From positions 62,001 to 126,000 of the forward strand of contig NZ_MDER01000038.1 of NCBI RefSeq assembly GCF_001721045.1: DNA of 64,000 nucleotides. Reading direction: 5' to 3'. The translations under genes were made by a program, and so were the position numbers. This stretch comes from Paenibacillus nuruki. GTDB lineage: Bacteria > Bacillota > Bacilli > Paenibacillales > Paenibacillaceae. The notes beneath the pieces were generated by a model. The model had not been told where the DNA came from and ran no database searches. It saw nothing but the letters and a program-made list of their open reading frames with translations. Positions 44,069 to 53,496 of this stretch are shown here, one piece after another (position 1 is the first letter of the stretch; every line of letters begins with the position of its first letter).

Positions 44069-46474
44069 TTATAACGCCTGATTAATCCGAGTATTTTCTT
44101 CTAGATCACGATATAGCTTTCGCTCGATATCTTTTGCTCTCATCGGCTTACCATAATAGTAGCCTTGAATTTGAAAACATCCTAATTGAGATAACAGTTC
44201 TACTTGCTCTTCAACTTCTGCTCCTTCTGCTATCACATTCATATTTAACTGTTGAGCCAATTCTATGACTGAACGGACAACAGCAACATTACGTGGATTG
44301 GTACCAATATCATGGATCAATGAACGATCGATTTTGATAAATTGAAAAGGAAAGCGTGTAATAGTTCTCATTGAGGAATATCCTGTCCCGAAATCATCAA
44401 CAGCTAAAGCAATGCCCATATCGACAAGCGATTTACATACTTTTAGAATTTGATCTTCTTCACGAATGGCTTCGCTTTCTGTAAATTCGAGACACAGTAG
44501 ATGAGCTGGCAACCCGGTTTCTTTGAGAATACATTCTACTTTTTTGGCAAAGTTAGGATCACTTAGTTGACTAGCGGATACATTGACCGACATTTGCAGA
44601 TCAGTATGTCCTTCTTTGATCCATAATGCCGCTTGCTGAGCAGCTTCTTTCATCACCCATTCTCCAATTTGCCGGATCGCTCCATTTTGTTCGGCTATCG
44701 GAATAAAATCTACTGGTGACACAATCCCTAGATCAGGTGAACTCCACCGCAATAAAGCTTCTACGCCAAATACTTGTTGAGTATGGCTATTCACTTGAGG
44801 TTGATATACAAGCGAAAATTCTCCACGATGAAGAGCGTTCTCTAATCCTTGTTGTAGCAATAAATGTTTTTCAGCTAATCGTTTCAATTGTTTGGTAAAT
44901 AAGTGATATTGATTTCGACCTGAGCGTTTGGCGACATACATAGCTGTGTCTGCATGACGTAGTAATGTTTCTGAATCTTCGCCATCATCCGGAGAAATAC
45001 ATATCCCGATACTACAAGAAACTCTATAATATTTTCCTACAATGACCACTTGCTCTTCAAAAGCATGAAGAATCTGATTGGCTATCCCAATAGCAATCTC
45101 TTCACCTTCATCAGGAGCCAGTTCAATCATAATCGAAAATTCATCTCCACCCATACGAGCGACAACAGCATGAGCAGGAACATATTGTTGTAACAACTGA
45201 GCCACATGTCTTAACAAAATATCTCCAGCTGAATGTCCCATCGTATCATTGATCCATTTGAAATGATCCAGATCAATTTGCATAACAACCACTTTATTAC
45301 TCTGCTGATTGATATTATCTACAGCCATCCATAATTTACGGTTAAATTGAAAGCGATTAGCTAGTCCTGTAAGTGGATCATTGTAAGCTAGTTCGATTAG
45401 TTGAGCTTCATTTAGCTGTTGAGCTGTAATATCACGTACTAATAGATAACAATACAGTTCACCATCAATCTCCAAAAAGTCATTATTCACTTCGACAATG
45501 TAAGACATTCCCGTCAAATTGCGGATCTGGACTTGAGAATTCTGTAATATCGTACGATTTTCAAATGCTTTTTTTAAACGATCTCGATAATTATCTTTAT
45601 CTTCATGCTGGATCATTGCCAAAATATCAATTTCACCTTGAGATTCAGATACCGCTGTTAATAAGCGAAATGCAGGATTAGCTTCGACTGCGATACCATC
45701 TCGATTCATCAAAGCAATACCGCTACTCGATAATGTAAATAAAAGCTTATACCGGCGTTCAGCTGCTGCCAGAAAGTTATATTTGTGCATTGCAATATGA
45801 AGGGTAATAGCGAGAATCATCCCTGCGTATGCGGGCAAACTTGCGATAGGAAAAAAACTGATCTCGCCACAGAAAGAAGTATACACAAAAGTAACCACTA
45901 ACCATATGGCTGCCACAATACTTCCTCGAATGATCGTTGCCATCATACGTTTCTCACGTTGATACAATAGTGATCCATTCATCTTGCGGTAACTAAGGAC
46001 TACAAATGTAATAAGAGTAGTCAAGCTATAAAGAGCAATAATAATAAACATCAGATCAAATGACAACGTACGTTCTTCGACGCGCCAGTATTCACTTTGT
46101 GTAATAGAAATATTAAATAAGTAAGGATATCCATTTAGCAAAGGAATACCTATAAGTGGAATACAAGCTAGTAAATGAACAATATATTTAGGAATAAGCA
46201 AACGACTCAAATTAGCAAAAAAGTAAATCAGTAAAGTCATTGCTAAAAAAGATAGATTATAGCCTAAAAATGAAAAAATCATTTGTCCATATTGAAACTC
46301 TAAAGTATGCATTAAAAAATCACTTAAAAAAATTAATCCCAATGTAAACATAACCAGCATCGTTAGTCGATGCAAAGAATGTTTGGGGTTTCTCAAAATT
46401 ACGTTTATCGCTAAAGTCGTAAGAAATAAAAAGGGTAAAAACAAGCTCACTAAACTGATCAAAAAAATAAACAT
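44069..46474 (-). CDS. Membrane-bound PAS-GGDEF-EAL cyclic-di-GMP enzyme
   Basis: An 801-residue protein with about seven hydrophobic segments in residues 1-215, a PAS domain (about 245-355), GGDEF (370-530) and EAL (545-795). ATG at 46474 is preferred because GGAGG lies eight bases upstream; the longer TTG start overlaps that site. The diguanylate cyclase motif MGGDEF is intact, with no RxxD inhibitory site five residues before it. The EAL domain keeps EALLRW, LEFTES, DDFGTGYSS, FIKIDRS, AEGAE and QGYYY, so both synthesis and hydrolysis of c-di-GMP look possible. The membrane part resembles the histidine-kinase-type 7TM sensor. It is monocistronic with its own terminator. Confidence 0.93.
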   Translation of the reverse strand: MFIFLISLVSLFLPFLFLTTLAINVILRNPKHSLHRLTMLVMFTLGLIFLSDFLMHTLEFQYGQMIFSFLGYNLSFLAMTLLIYFFANLSRLLIPKYIVHLLACIPLIGIPLLNGYPYLFNISITQSEYWRVEERTLSFDLMFIIIALYSLTTLITFVVLSYRKMNGSLLYQREKRMMATIIRGSIVAAIWLVVTFVYTSFCGEISFFPIASLPAYAGMILAITLHIAMHKYNFLAAAERRYKLLFTLSSSGIALMNRDGIAVEANPAFRLLTAVSESQGEIDILAMIQHEDKDNYRDRLKKAFENRTILQNSQVQIRNLTGMSYIVEVNNDFLEIDGELYCYLLVRDITAQQLNEAQLIELAYNDPLTGLANRFQFNRKLWMAVDNINQQSNKVVVMQIDLDHFKWINDTMGHSAGDILLRHVAQLLQQYVPAHAVVARMGGDEFSIMIELAPDEGEEIAIGIANQILHAFEEQVVIVGKYYRVSCSIGICISPDDGEDSETLLRHADTAMYVAKRSGRNQYHLFTKQLKRLAEKHLLLQQGLENALHRGEFSLVYQPQVNSHTQQVFGVEALLRWSSPDLGIVSPVDFIPIAEQNGAIRQIGEWVMKEAAQQAALWIKEGHTDLQMSVNVSASQLSDPNFAKKVECILKETGLPAHLLCLEFTESEAIREEDQILKVCKSLVDMGIALAVDDFGTGYSSMRTITRFPFQFIKIDRSLIHDIGTNPRNVAVVRSVIELAQQLNMNVIAEGAEVEEQVELLSQLGCFQIQGYYYGKPMRAKDIERKLYRDLEENTRINQAL

Positions 46475-46660
46475 AATCGTATCCTCCAACCTAACGTTAC
46501 TATAACGTTATATCTTAAATATCGAACAATATAGACAAAAAGATTAGGGTTAGAGGCAATTTTCGACATACTTCGATCATATTTATATCTTTTAATCCTT
46601 TTTATACCATAAAAGTATTCATATGTATTATATTATTCATTTATTTATGAGTATCCAAAG

Positions 46661-46691
46661 AAAAAAACTACCTCTAATTTAAAGGTAGCTT
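46661..46691 (-). terminator. Intrinsic terminator after the SDR gene
   Basis: CTACCT / AGGTAG stem (46668-46673 and 46683-46688) with a nine-base loop, extended by flanking A-T pairs. On the minus strand it is followed by seven T residues. It lies 37 nt past the stop of the SDR gene. Confidence 0.8.
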
Positions 46692-46724
46692 TGATCCTAT
46701 TTCCAAATAATATGGTGCACTGAT

Positions 46725-47465
46725 TTATGATGTATGTGTGCCTGTTGGTCTTACTATAATCTCATTAACATCTACTTCTTTTGGTTGCTGTATTGCATAC
46801 AAAATAGCGTTAGCAATAGCATGAGCTGGTATGGAGATACGGCGATATTCGATCATCGTTATACGAGCTTGTTCATCCGATATGCTATCAGCCAATTCAG
46901 ATTCAGTAACCCCTGGAGAAATTAGTGTCACTTGAATATCTCCCCTTGATTCTTGACGCAATCCTTCTGTTATTGCACGTACTGCAAATTTAGTCGCACA
47001 ATATACTGAGGCGGTTGGACTCACTTCGTAAGCCCCTATAGAAGCTATATTTATAAAATGACCTGATTTTTGTTGTTTCATAACTGGTAAACCGGCTGCA
47101 ATTCCATGTAACACTCCACGAATATTGACGTCAATCATTCGATTCCATTCTTCTACTTTATAACTATTCAATGGAGACAAGGGCATGACCCCAGCATTAT
47201 TGATGAATACATCAACTTTTCCGAATTTTTGCTTGGCAAAATCGACGAATGCTTTCATCTGCTCTAATTGTGTTACATCAAGAGTATAATACTCTGCCTG
47301 TCCTCCTGCTGCTCTGATTTCTTCGACGACATGTTCTAAGCGATCTGTACGTCGTGCTCCTAATACTACATAAGCTCCTGCTTCAGATAATACCCGTGCA
47401 GTGGCTTCTCCAATGCCACTACTAGCTCCTGTAATCAGTACAACTTTTTTTGAAATCATATTCAT
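46725..47465 (-). CDS. Short-chain dehydrogenase/reductase (SDR)
   Basis: A 246-residue classical SDR. The ATG at 47465 is chosen because it lies nine bases after GGGAGG; an ATG three codons earlier abuts that site. Motifs: TGASSGIGEA (cofactor loop), ARR after strand 2 (suggesting NADP preference), NNAGVM, the catalytic Ser in NIASIGAYEV and YCATK (Tyr-x-x-x-Lys). This layout is typical of NADP-dependent oxidoreductases of the YdfG/serine dehydrogenase type with unknown physiological substrate. It is divergent from an XRE-MmyB regulator, a common pairing in which the regulator controls the reductase. Confidence 0.9.
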   Translation of the reverse strand: MNMISKKVVLITGASSGIGEATARVLSEAGAYVVLGARRTDRLEHVVEEIRAAGGQAEYYTLDVTQLEQMKAFVDFAKQKFGKVDVFINNAGVMPLSPLNSYKVEEWNRMIDVNIRGVLHGIAAGLPVMKQQKSGHFINIASIGAYEVSPTASVYCATKFAVRAITEGLRQESRGDIQVTLISPGVTESELADSISDEQARITMIEYRRISIPAHAIANAILYAIQQPKEVDVNEIIVRPTGTHTS

Positions 47466-47536
47466 TTTTATCATCCTCCCTCATTCTTGAACCTAGTGTA
47501 TAATAGGAGAACTCTGTTAAATAGATGAGCATTTAT

Positions 47537-47557
47537 ACTAGGATTTTTTATCCTAGT
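47537..47557. promoter_or_regulatory. Palindromic candidate operator between the SDR and regulator genes
   Basis: Perfect eight-base inverted repeat ACTAGGAT / ATCCTAGT with a five-T spacer, centred in the 138-bp divergent intergenic region. It begins 72 nt upstream of the SDR start and ends 46 nt upstream of the regulator start. A half site, CCTAGT, recurs at 47492-47497. Binding by the adjacent regulator is an inference. It lacks a run of T residues after the stem, which argues against a terminator. Confidence 0.6.
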
Positions 47558-47603
47558 CTATTCATATTGAATATATGTATAAAATAATTTATAGGAGGTT
47601 ACT

Positions 47604-48440
47604 ATGCTAGAATTAGATCGTCAATTGGAATTAGGAGCTTTTCTCAAAAATCGTCGTGCTCGGATATTGCCTGCACATGTAGGATTACCTGAAAATGGAC
47701 GTAGACGTACCTCTGGGTTACGTCGTGCTGAAGTAGCTATGCTGGCTGGAGTAAGTATCGATTGGTATACCTATCTTGAGCAAGGAAGAGATATTCAAGT
47801 TTCTAATCAAGTCTTAGAAAGTATTGCTCGTGTTCTTCAATTAGATGATTCTGAACGTAAGCATCTCTTTTTGTTAGCTCATCGTCAATTACCACCGGAG
47901 ACTGAACGCCCTCCTTTGCAAGTGAGTGATACGTTGCAACGTTTTCTAGATCAATTAGGTCATGCTCCTGCTTGTGCTATAGATGCGAAGTTAAATATCG
48001 TAGCCTGGAATAGAGCCTTCTCAGTTGTGTATGGCGATTATGATCATTTCAATACACGAGAACGTAATTTATTATGGCAAACTTTTATGTCTCCTGCATT
48101 TTTGGCTTTAAAAGGATCTCAGTGGAAAGATCATGCTCTTCGCCTTGTTGCTCAGCTTCGTGCACACTATGCCCGTTTTATCGAAGATAATTGGTATGCT
48201 GATTTTATTCTTGATCTTCAACAGCACAGTATAGAATTTCAACAATTATGGGAATTGCATGAGGTTTTGGATGCTCCTGAAGGACGTAAACTGATACATC
48301 ATCCTGTAGTCAAAGAATTAGCATTTGAACATATTTCATTTCAATCTATAGATGTTCCAGATGTACAAATTTTAGTAAATATAGCGTTACCCGAATACGA
48401 TACAGCTCAAAAATTAGCGCTATTACTGAATCAGAAGTAG
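47604..48440 (+). CDS. XRE-family regulator with MmyB-like ligand-binding domain
   Basis: A 278-residue regulator; ATG at 47604 follows TAGGAGG. The N-terminus is a helix-turn-helix of the HTH_31 type (LGAFLKNRRARI, RRTSGLRRAEVAMLAGVSIDWYTYLEQGR). Residues 105-275 match the MmyB-like PAS-related domain (PACAIDAKLNIVAWNRAF; LHEVLDAPEGRKLIHHPVV; PDVQILVNIALP near the end). Such proteins usually repress a divergent oxidoreductase gene, as arranged here, with fatty acid or other hydrophobic ligands proposed for the domain. A small hairpin, AAGTAGT/ACTACTT, followed by TTTT at its stop codon may terminate it. Confidence 0.9.
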   Translation: MLELDRQLELGAFLKNRRARILPAHVGLPENGRRRTSGLRRAEVAMLAGVSIDWYTYLEQGRDIQVSNQVLESIARVLQLDDSERKHLFLLAHRQLPPETERPPLQVSDTLQRFLDQLGHAPACAIDAKLNIVAWNRAFSVVYGDYDHFNTRERNLLWQTFMSPAFLALKGSQWKDHALRLVAQLRAHYARFIEDNWYADFILDLQQHSIEFQQLWELHEVLDAPEGRKLIHHPVVKELAFEHISFQSIDVPDVQILVNIALPEYDTAQKLALLLNQK

Positions 48441-48455
48441 TTAAACACTACTTTT
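48435..48455 (+). terminator. Weak terminator at the end of the XRE-MmyB gene
   Basis: Seven-base stem AAGTAGT / ACTACTT with a TAAAC loop that includes the stop codon, followed by a short T-run. It is AT-rich and hence weak. The remaining sequence to 48690 is AT-rich and I see no supported gene in it. Confidence 0.4.
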
Positions 48456-48684
48456 ATTCAGTAATAGCCGTATTATTTTGTATTTGTATCTATTATAGAG
48501 ATGTGTTATTCATTTTTTCTGGTTGAGCGTCGAATTTTTCTTGATTTTGCGTATGATGCGAGTAAATTTGGTTTTACTATTATGAATTTTTCATATGTTG
48601 AAATTATATTTATAGTCGTTGGCATATCGTTGGTGATCGAAAAAAATGATTATCTATTAGAATTGCTCCCTTTTTCTAACAAAA

Positions 48685-48732
48685 ACAAAAAACCACTGAA
48701 AATAGCTAAATATGAGCTATTTTCAGTGGTTT
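48685..48732 (-). terminator. Strong terminator after the acyl-CoA synthetase gene
   Basis: Perfect 17-base stem (AACCACTGAAAATAGCT at 48691-48707 with its complement at 48716-48732) with an eight-base loop. On the minus strand it is followed by a T-rich run. It lies 28 nt past the stop codon of the minus-strand gene. Confidence 0.92.
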
Positions 48733-48760
48733 ATCATTTAATTATTCTATTTTCTAGCAA

Positions 48761-50350
48761 TTACATGCTATTATTCTTCTTTTCTTGTTCTCTTAGTTCA
48801 ATTCTGCGAATTTTGCCAGAACTGGTTTTCGGTAGATCGCTCACAAATTCGATTTTACGTGGATATTTATAAGGGGCTGTCCACTCTTTGACGTGAGTTT
48901 GTAGCTCTTTGATTAATTCATGCGTCTCTTCGACTCCATCTTGTAGCACGATAAATGCTTTAACTACATGACCACGAACTTCATCAGGACTGGCGACTGC
49001 TGCACATTCTTTCACTGCTTTGTGCTTCATCAAAGCTTCTTCTACTTCAAAAGGCCCTATCGTATAACCGGAACTGATAATAATATCGTCGCCACGACCT
49101 TCAAACCAGAAATATCCGTCTTCGTCTTTCCAAGCACGATCGCCAGTTACAAAATAATCGCCATGAACGTTGACCTGTTTACGTTCTGGATTAAGGTAAT
49201 ACGTCTGGAACAAGGCAGGCATATCCATTCGTACAGCGATATCTCCTACTTGTCCAGCTTTTACAGGTACACCTTCTTCGTCTACTACTTCTACTAATCC
49301 TGGTGACATCGATTTACCCATAGAACCTAAGCGAATTTCGGTATCGATCAAGTTCCCGATCAACAAGGTACTTTCAGTCTGTCCATAACCATCACGAATC
49401 GTGATATCGAAATGTCGCTTAAAGGTATGAATGACTTCTTGGTTAAGCGGTTCGCCCGCAGAAACAGCACTACGCAAGTTAGGTAATTTATGTTCATGTA
49501 ACCCTTCGATTTTGGCCATAATCCGATACTCTGTCGGTGTACAGCAAAGCACTTGGATATTGTAATCATGAAGCAAGTGCAAGTAACGTTTGGGATGAAA
49601 TGTTCCATTATAGACAAATCCAGTCGCTCCATTACCTAGAACCGATAAGAAAGGACTCCAGATCCACTTCTGCCAGCCCGGTGCCGCTGTTGCCCATACA
49701 CTATCGGTATCACGAATATCAAGCCATGGTGAAGTAATACGAAGGTGAGCATATGCCCAACCATGAGTATGCACTACGCCTTTAGGATTACCTGTTGTGC
49801 CTGAAGTATACGCTAGAATCGCCATATCATCACGGCGAGTATCTGTAGCTGTAAATTCTTCAGATTGTCCATTCATCAGTTCATCCAGTCCAACCCATTG
49901 ATCTGACAAGGCAATCTCTTCATTAGATACAGCAATACGATGCTTCCAAGAAGGTAACTCGTCTTCAATTTTGTCGACTTCATTCATCACATCAGACCAT
50001 GCAATCACTGCTTTGGCTTGAGAATGATCCAGACGATACGCTAAGTCTTTAGCGCGTAGCATCTCTGAAGAAGGGATAATCACTAATCCGCTTTTTAGAC
50101 AAGCCAGATAAATGACATAAGCAATAATCTGTCTTGGTACCATGACCAATACACGATCTCCTTTTTCCAACCCTAACTTAACTAATCCATTTGCCAAACG
50201 ATTTGCCTTTTTCAACAAATCACCATAAGTGATCTCAGCATAATCATCATGCTCATTTAACCATTTCAAAGCAATCTTATTAGCATCATGACGTTCCATT
50301 TCTGACGTCAGGTTATATTGTTCGGGTGCAATCCATTTTTGATAATCCAA
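48761..50350 (-). CDS. Acyl-CoA synthetase, MbcS-like (AMP-forming)
   Basis: A 529-residue member of the ANL (AMP-binding) superfamily. TTG start at 50350, about ten bases after AAAGGAG. Motifs: LAYTSGTTGNPKGVVHTHG (phosphate loop), GYGQTES, YFVTGDRAWKDEDGYFWFEG (hinge Asp and adenine contacts), GRGDDIIISSGY, and the C-terminal catalytic Lys in KTSSGKIRR. Length and sequence resemble the Bacillus MbcS/YtcI group, which activates medium-chain and branched-chain carboxylic acids to CoA esters, a source of branched fatty-acid primers. Exact chain specificity is not readable. It is monocistronic and divergent from the ArsR gene. Confidence 0.85.
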   Translation of the reverse strand: MDYQKWIAPEQYNLTSEMERHDANKIALKWLNEHDDYAEITYGDLLKKANRLANGLVKLGLEKGDRVLVMVPRQIIAYVIYLACLKSGLVIIPSSEMLRAKDLAYRLDHSQAKAVIAWSDVMNEVDKIEDELPSWKHRIAVSNEEIALSDQWVGLDELMNGQSEEFTATDTRRDDMAILAYTSGTTGNPKGVVHTHGWAYAHLRITSPWLDIRDTDSVWATAAPGWQKWIWSPFLSVLGNGATGFVYNGTFHPKRYLHLLHDYNIQVLCCTPTEYRIMAKIEGLHEHKLPNLRSAVSAGEPLNQEVIHTFKRHFDITIRDGYGQTESTLLIGNLIDTEIRLGSMGKSMSPGLVEVVDEEGVPVKAGQVGDIAVRMDMPALFQTYYLNPERKQVNVHGDYFVTGDRAWKDEDGYFWFEGRGDDIIISSGYTIGPFEVEEALMKHKAVKECAAVASPDEVRGHVVKAFIVLQDGVEETHELIKELQTHVKEWTAPYKYPRKIEFVSDLPKTSSGKIRRIELREQEKKNNSM

Positions 50351-50476
50351 ATGAGTAATCTCCTTTATTCAACCATAATATAAGTGTTCCCACTTCTGAA
50401 TAGTATATCACGTCTTAAGACCAGGTTCTAATATCAAAAGTCATAATTCTATCTATACTAACAGAAAAGATCCAAT

Positions 50477-50504
50477 TTGACATATCGGTATTATTCGATA
50501 TAAT
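50477..50504 (+). promoter_or_regulatory. Consensus promoter with embedded ArsR operator candidate
   Basis: TTGACA at 50477-50482 and TATAAT at 50499-50504 are perfect sigma-A hexamers with 16-nt spacing. An inverted repeat ATATCG-N8-CGATAT (50482-50501) fills the spacer, so a bound repressor would block RNA polymerase. The ATG of the ArsR gene lies only seven bases past the -10 box and no ribosome site is visible, so the transcript may be leaderless. Confidence 0.75.
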
Positions 50505-50511
50505 AGCTTTT

Positions 50512-50826
50512 ATGACAGAAATCGATATCTTTAAAGCTCTTTCTAATGAGACACGTCTAAATATATTGAAATGGTTGAAAGAACCTGAGAAGAACTTTCC
50601 CCAACAACAAGCACACTTGCCTAAGGAGGTCAGTATCAAAGGTGGCGTATGTGTAGGCGATATTCATGATAAGGTGAATTTATCTCAGTCAACAGTTTCA
50701 CATTATTTATCTATTATGCAAAAGGCAGGTCTTCTAGAAGCAGTGCGTTATGGGCAGTGGACTTATTATCGTCGTAATGAAGACACAATTAAGAAAATAG
50801 CTAAGTTCTTAGATGAAGACATTTGA
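50512..50826 (+). CDS. ArsR-family winged-helix transcriptional repressor
   Basis: A 104-residue regulator with ALSNETRLNILKWL, then VNLSQSTVSHYLSIMQKAGLLEAVRYGQWTYYRR, the standard ArsR recognition helix and beta wing. One Cys (CVGDI) precedes the recognition helix, but there is no ELCVCDL-type metal box, so metal sensing is doubtful. A start at ATG 50512 places the gene almost on top of its -10 box with no Shine-Dalgarno; no better in-frame start preserves the N-terminal helix. It probably represses itself and the following transporter pair, as similar 20-bp repeats lie at both promoters. Confidence 0.88.
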   Translation: MTEIDIFKALSNETRLNILKWLKEPEKNFPQQQAHLPKEVSIKGGVCVGDIHDKVNLSQSTVSHYLSIMQKAGLLEAVRYGQWTYYRRNEDTIKKIAKFLDEDI

Positions 50827-50853
50827 ACAAAGCTAGTTTCTTTTTTTGAATGT

Positions 50854-50873
50854 ATATCGATTATTCGAGATAT
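50854..50873 (+). promoter_or_regulatory. Second ArsR-like operator candidate before the transporter pair
   Basis: ATATCGATTATTCGAGATAT at 50854-50873 is an imperfect inverted repeat that shares ATATCG and TTATTCGA with the site in the ArsR promoter. It lies 23 nt before the first transporter start region. Its function is inferred from the similarity and position. Confidence 0.5.
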
Positions 50874-50895
50874 TTATATAAAAGGAGTGAATAAT

Positions 50896-51327
50896 GTGCG
50901 TAAAGTACTGATTTATCTAGCGGCAATTATCGCTGGTATGTCTCTAAGTATCGAAGCTGCGATCGGCGGTGCGCTAGGTGAACACGTAGGTGAATTAGAA
51001 AGTACGTATTACATTTTTATTATCGGAGCTATGGCTACTTTTCTAGTGACTTTATTTTTTGGTAAAGGTAACTTGGGTGCTATCTTTACAGTACCGAAAT
51101 GGAATCTTCTTGGTGGTCTGCTAGGTGTTGTATATCTTGCTCTACTCGTTATTAGTGTAACGTTAATCGGTGTAGGCATATCGATCACAGCCGTTATTAT
51201 TGGACAGATTGTGATCAGTATTATTATTGAGCACTTTGGACTGCTTGGTTCTCCCAAAATCAAATTTAATGTCAATCGATTGGTAGCTGTTGTTTTGCTT
51301 ACTGTGTCGTTTTTCTTAGTCTTATAG
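50896..51327 (+). CDS. YdcZ/DUF606-type DMT small membrane transporter, subunit 1
   Basis: A 143-residue integral membrane protein with four to five hydrophobic helices and the family signature of an N-terminal GxxxSIEAAIGGALGEHVGELES loop and an internal PKWNLLGGLLGVVYL repeat. I prefer GTG at 50896, eight bases after AAGGAG, to GTG 50887, which overlaps that site. It is followed after 12 nt by a homologous gene, an arrangement known for paired small DUF606 transporters that may work as heterodimers. The substrate is unknown. Control by the upstream ArsR repressor is likely. Confidence 0.85.
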   Translation: MRKVLIYLAAIIAGMSLSIEAAIGGALGEHVGELESTYYIFIIGAMATFLVTLFFGKGNLGAIFTVPKWNLLGGLLGVVYLALLVISVTLIGVGISITAVIIGQIVISIIIEHFGLLGSPKIKFNVNRLVAVVLLTVSFFLVL

Positions 51328-51339
51328 GAGGTCAACTTT

Positions 51340-51801
51340 ATGAATATAGTGATGTTAATTCTTCCTTTACTAGCAGGTATCGGATTAGGTATTCAATCAG
51401 CTATCAATGGTACACTCGGCAATAAGATCGGAACGATAGAAAGTGCTTTTTTCACTTTTTTCACAGGAGCGATTTTCTTAACGATTATTGTCAATTTCTT
51501 TGGACAAGGTAATATTTTGAATATCCATGAAGTTCCCAAATGGCAGTTATTATGTGCAATCTTTGGAGTCATTTATCTGTCATTGATGGTGTTGGCTGTT
51601 CCTAAGATCGGTGTTACGGCTGCTGTTATCTCGGTTATTGTTGGTCAATTAATCGCTAGTATGGCTATTGATCATTTTGGATGGTTTGAAAGTGCAACGA
51701 TTCACTTTGGTATTAAGCGTCTAATCGGAGTAGTATTAATGCTTATCGCTTTGTTCTTTGTTTTCCGTGAGAAAACGTCGACTAAGACGACTGCATCATA
51801 A
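51340..51801 (+). CDS. YdcZ/DUF606-type DMT small membrane transporter, subunit 2
   Basis: A 153-residue paralogue of the preceding gene: GLGIQSAINGTLGNKIGTIES near the N-terminus, VPKWQLLCAIFGVIYL in the middle, and five hydrophobic segments. It ends in a basic tail (REKTSTKTTAS). ATG at 51340 follows AGGAGG. Its closeness to and similarity with subunit 1 suggest a two-subunit membrane transporter. It ends the operon at a terminator shared with the convergent glucosidase gene. Confidence 0.85.
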   Translation: MNIVMLILPLLAGIGLGIQSAINGTLGNKIGTIESAFFTFFTGAIFLTIIVNFFGQGNILNIHEVPKWQLLCAIFGVIYLSLMVLAVPKIGVTAAVISVIVGQLIASMAIDHFGWFESATIHFGIKRLIGVVLMLIALFFVFREKTSTKTTAS

Positions 51802-51888
51802 GTCATTGATTTGTACTCATGAATAGACCGTATATATGATTAGCCTGCTCTACGGCATAATCTGTATGATTGCATATAGCTTTCAATA

Positions 51889-51937
51889 GAAAAGACCCTA
51901 CGCTCTGTATACCACAGAACTTAGGGTTTTCTTTTTA
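51889..51937. terminator. Bidirectional terminator between the transporter and glucosidase operons
   Basis: Imperfect stem pairing AAAGACCCTA with TAGGGTTTTC plus an inner CTCTGT/ACAGA pairing, followed on the plus strand by TTTTCTTTTT. The minus-strand side also has a short T-run. It lies between convergent stops at 51801 and 51970. Confidence 0.75.
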
Positions 51938-51969
51938 GAAATGATTTGGATATTTATTGTCCTTACCTT

Positions 51970-53451
<1,482 letters not shown>

Positions 53452-53496
53452 TTAAAATGTTTGTCATTTTAGAATGAAATGTTAGATCGTGATTCA

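Noticed and set aside
48501-48872. Plus-strand open frame of 123 codons at the end of the acyl-CoA synthetase gene
   Set aside because: It crosses the strong minus-strand terminator and the conserved 3' end of the synthetase gene, has no ribosome site, and looks like random AT-rich sequence.
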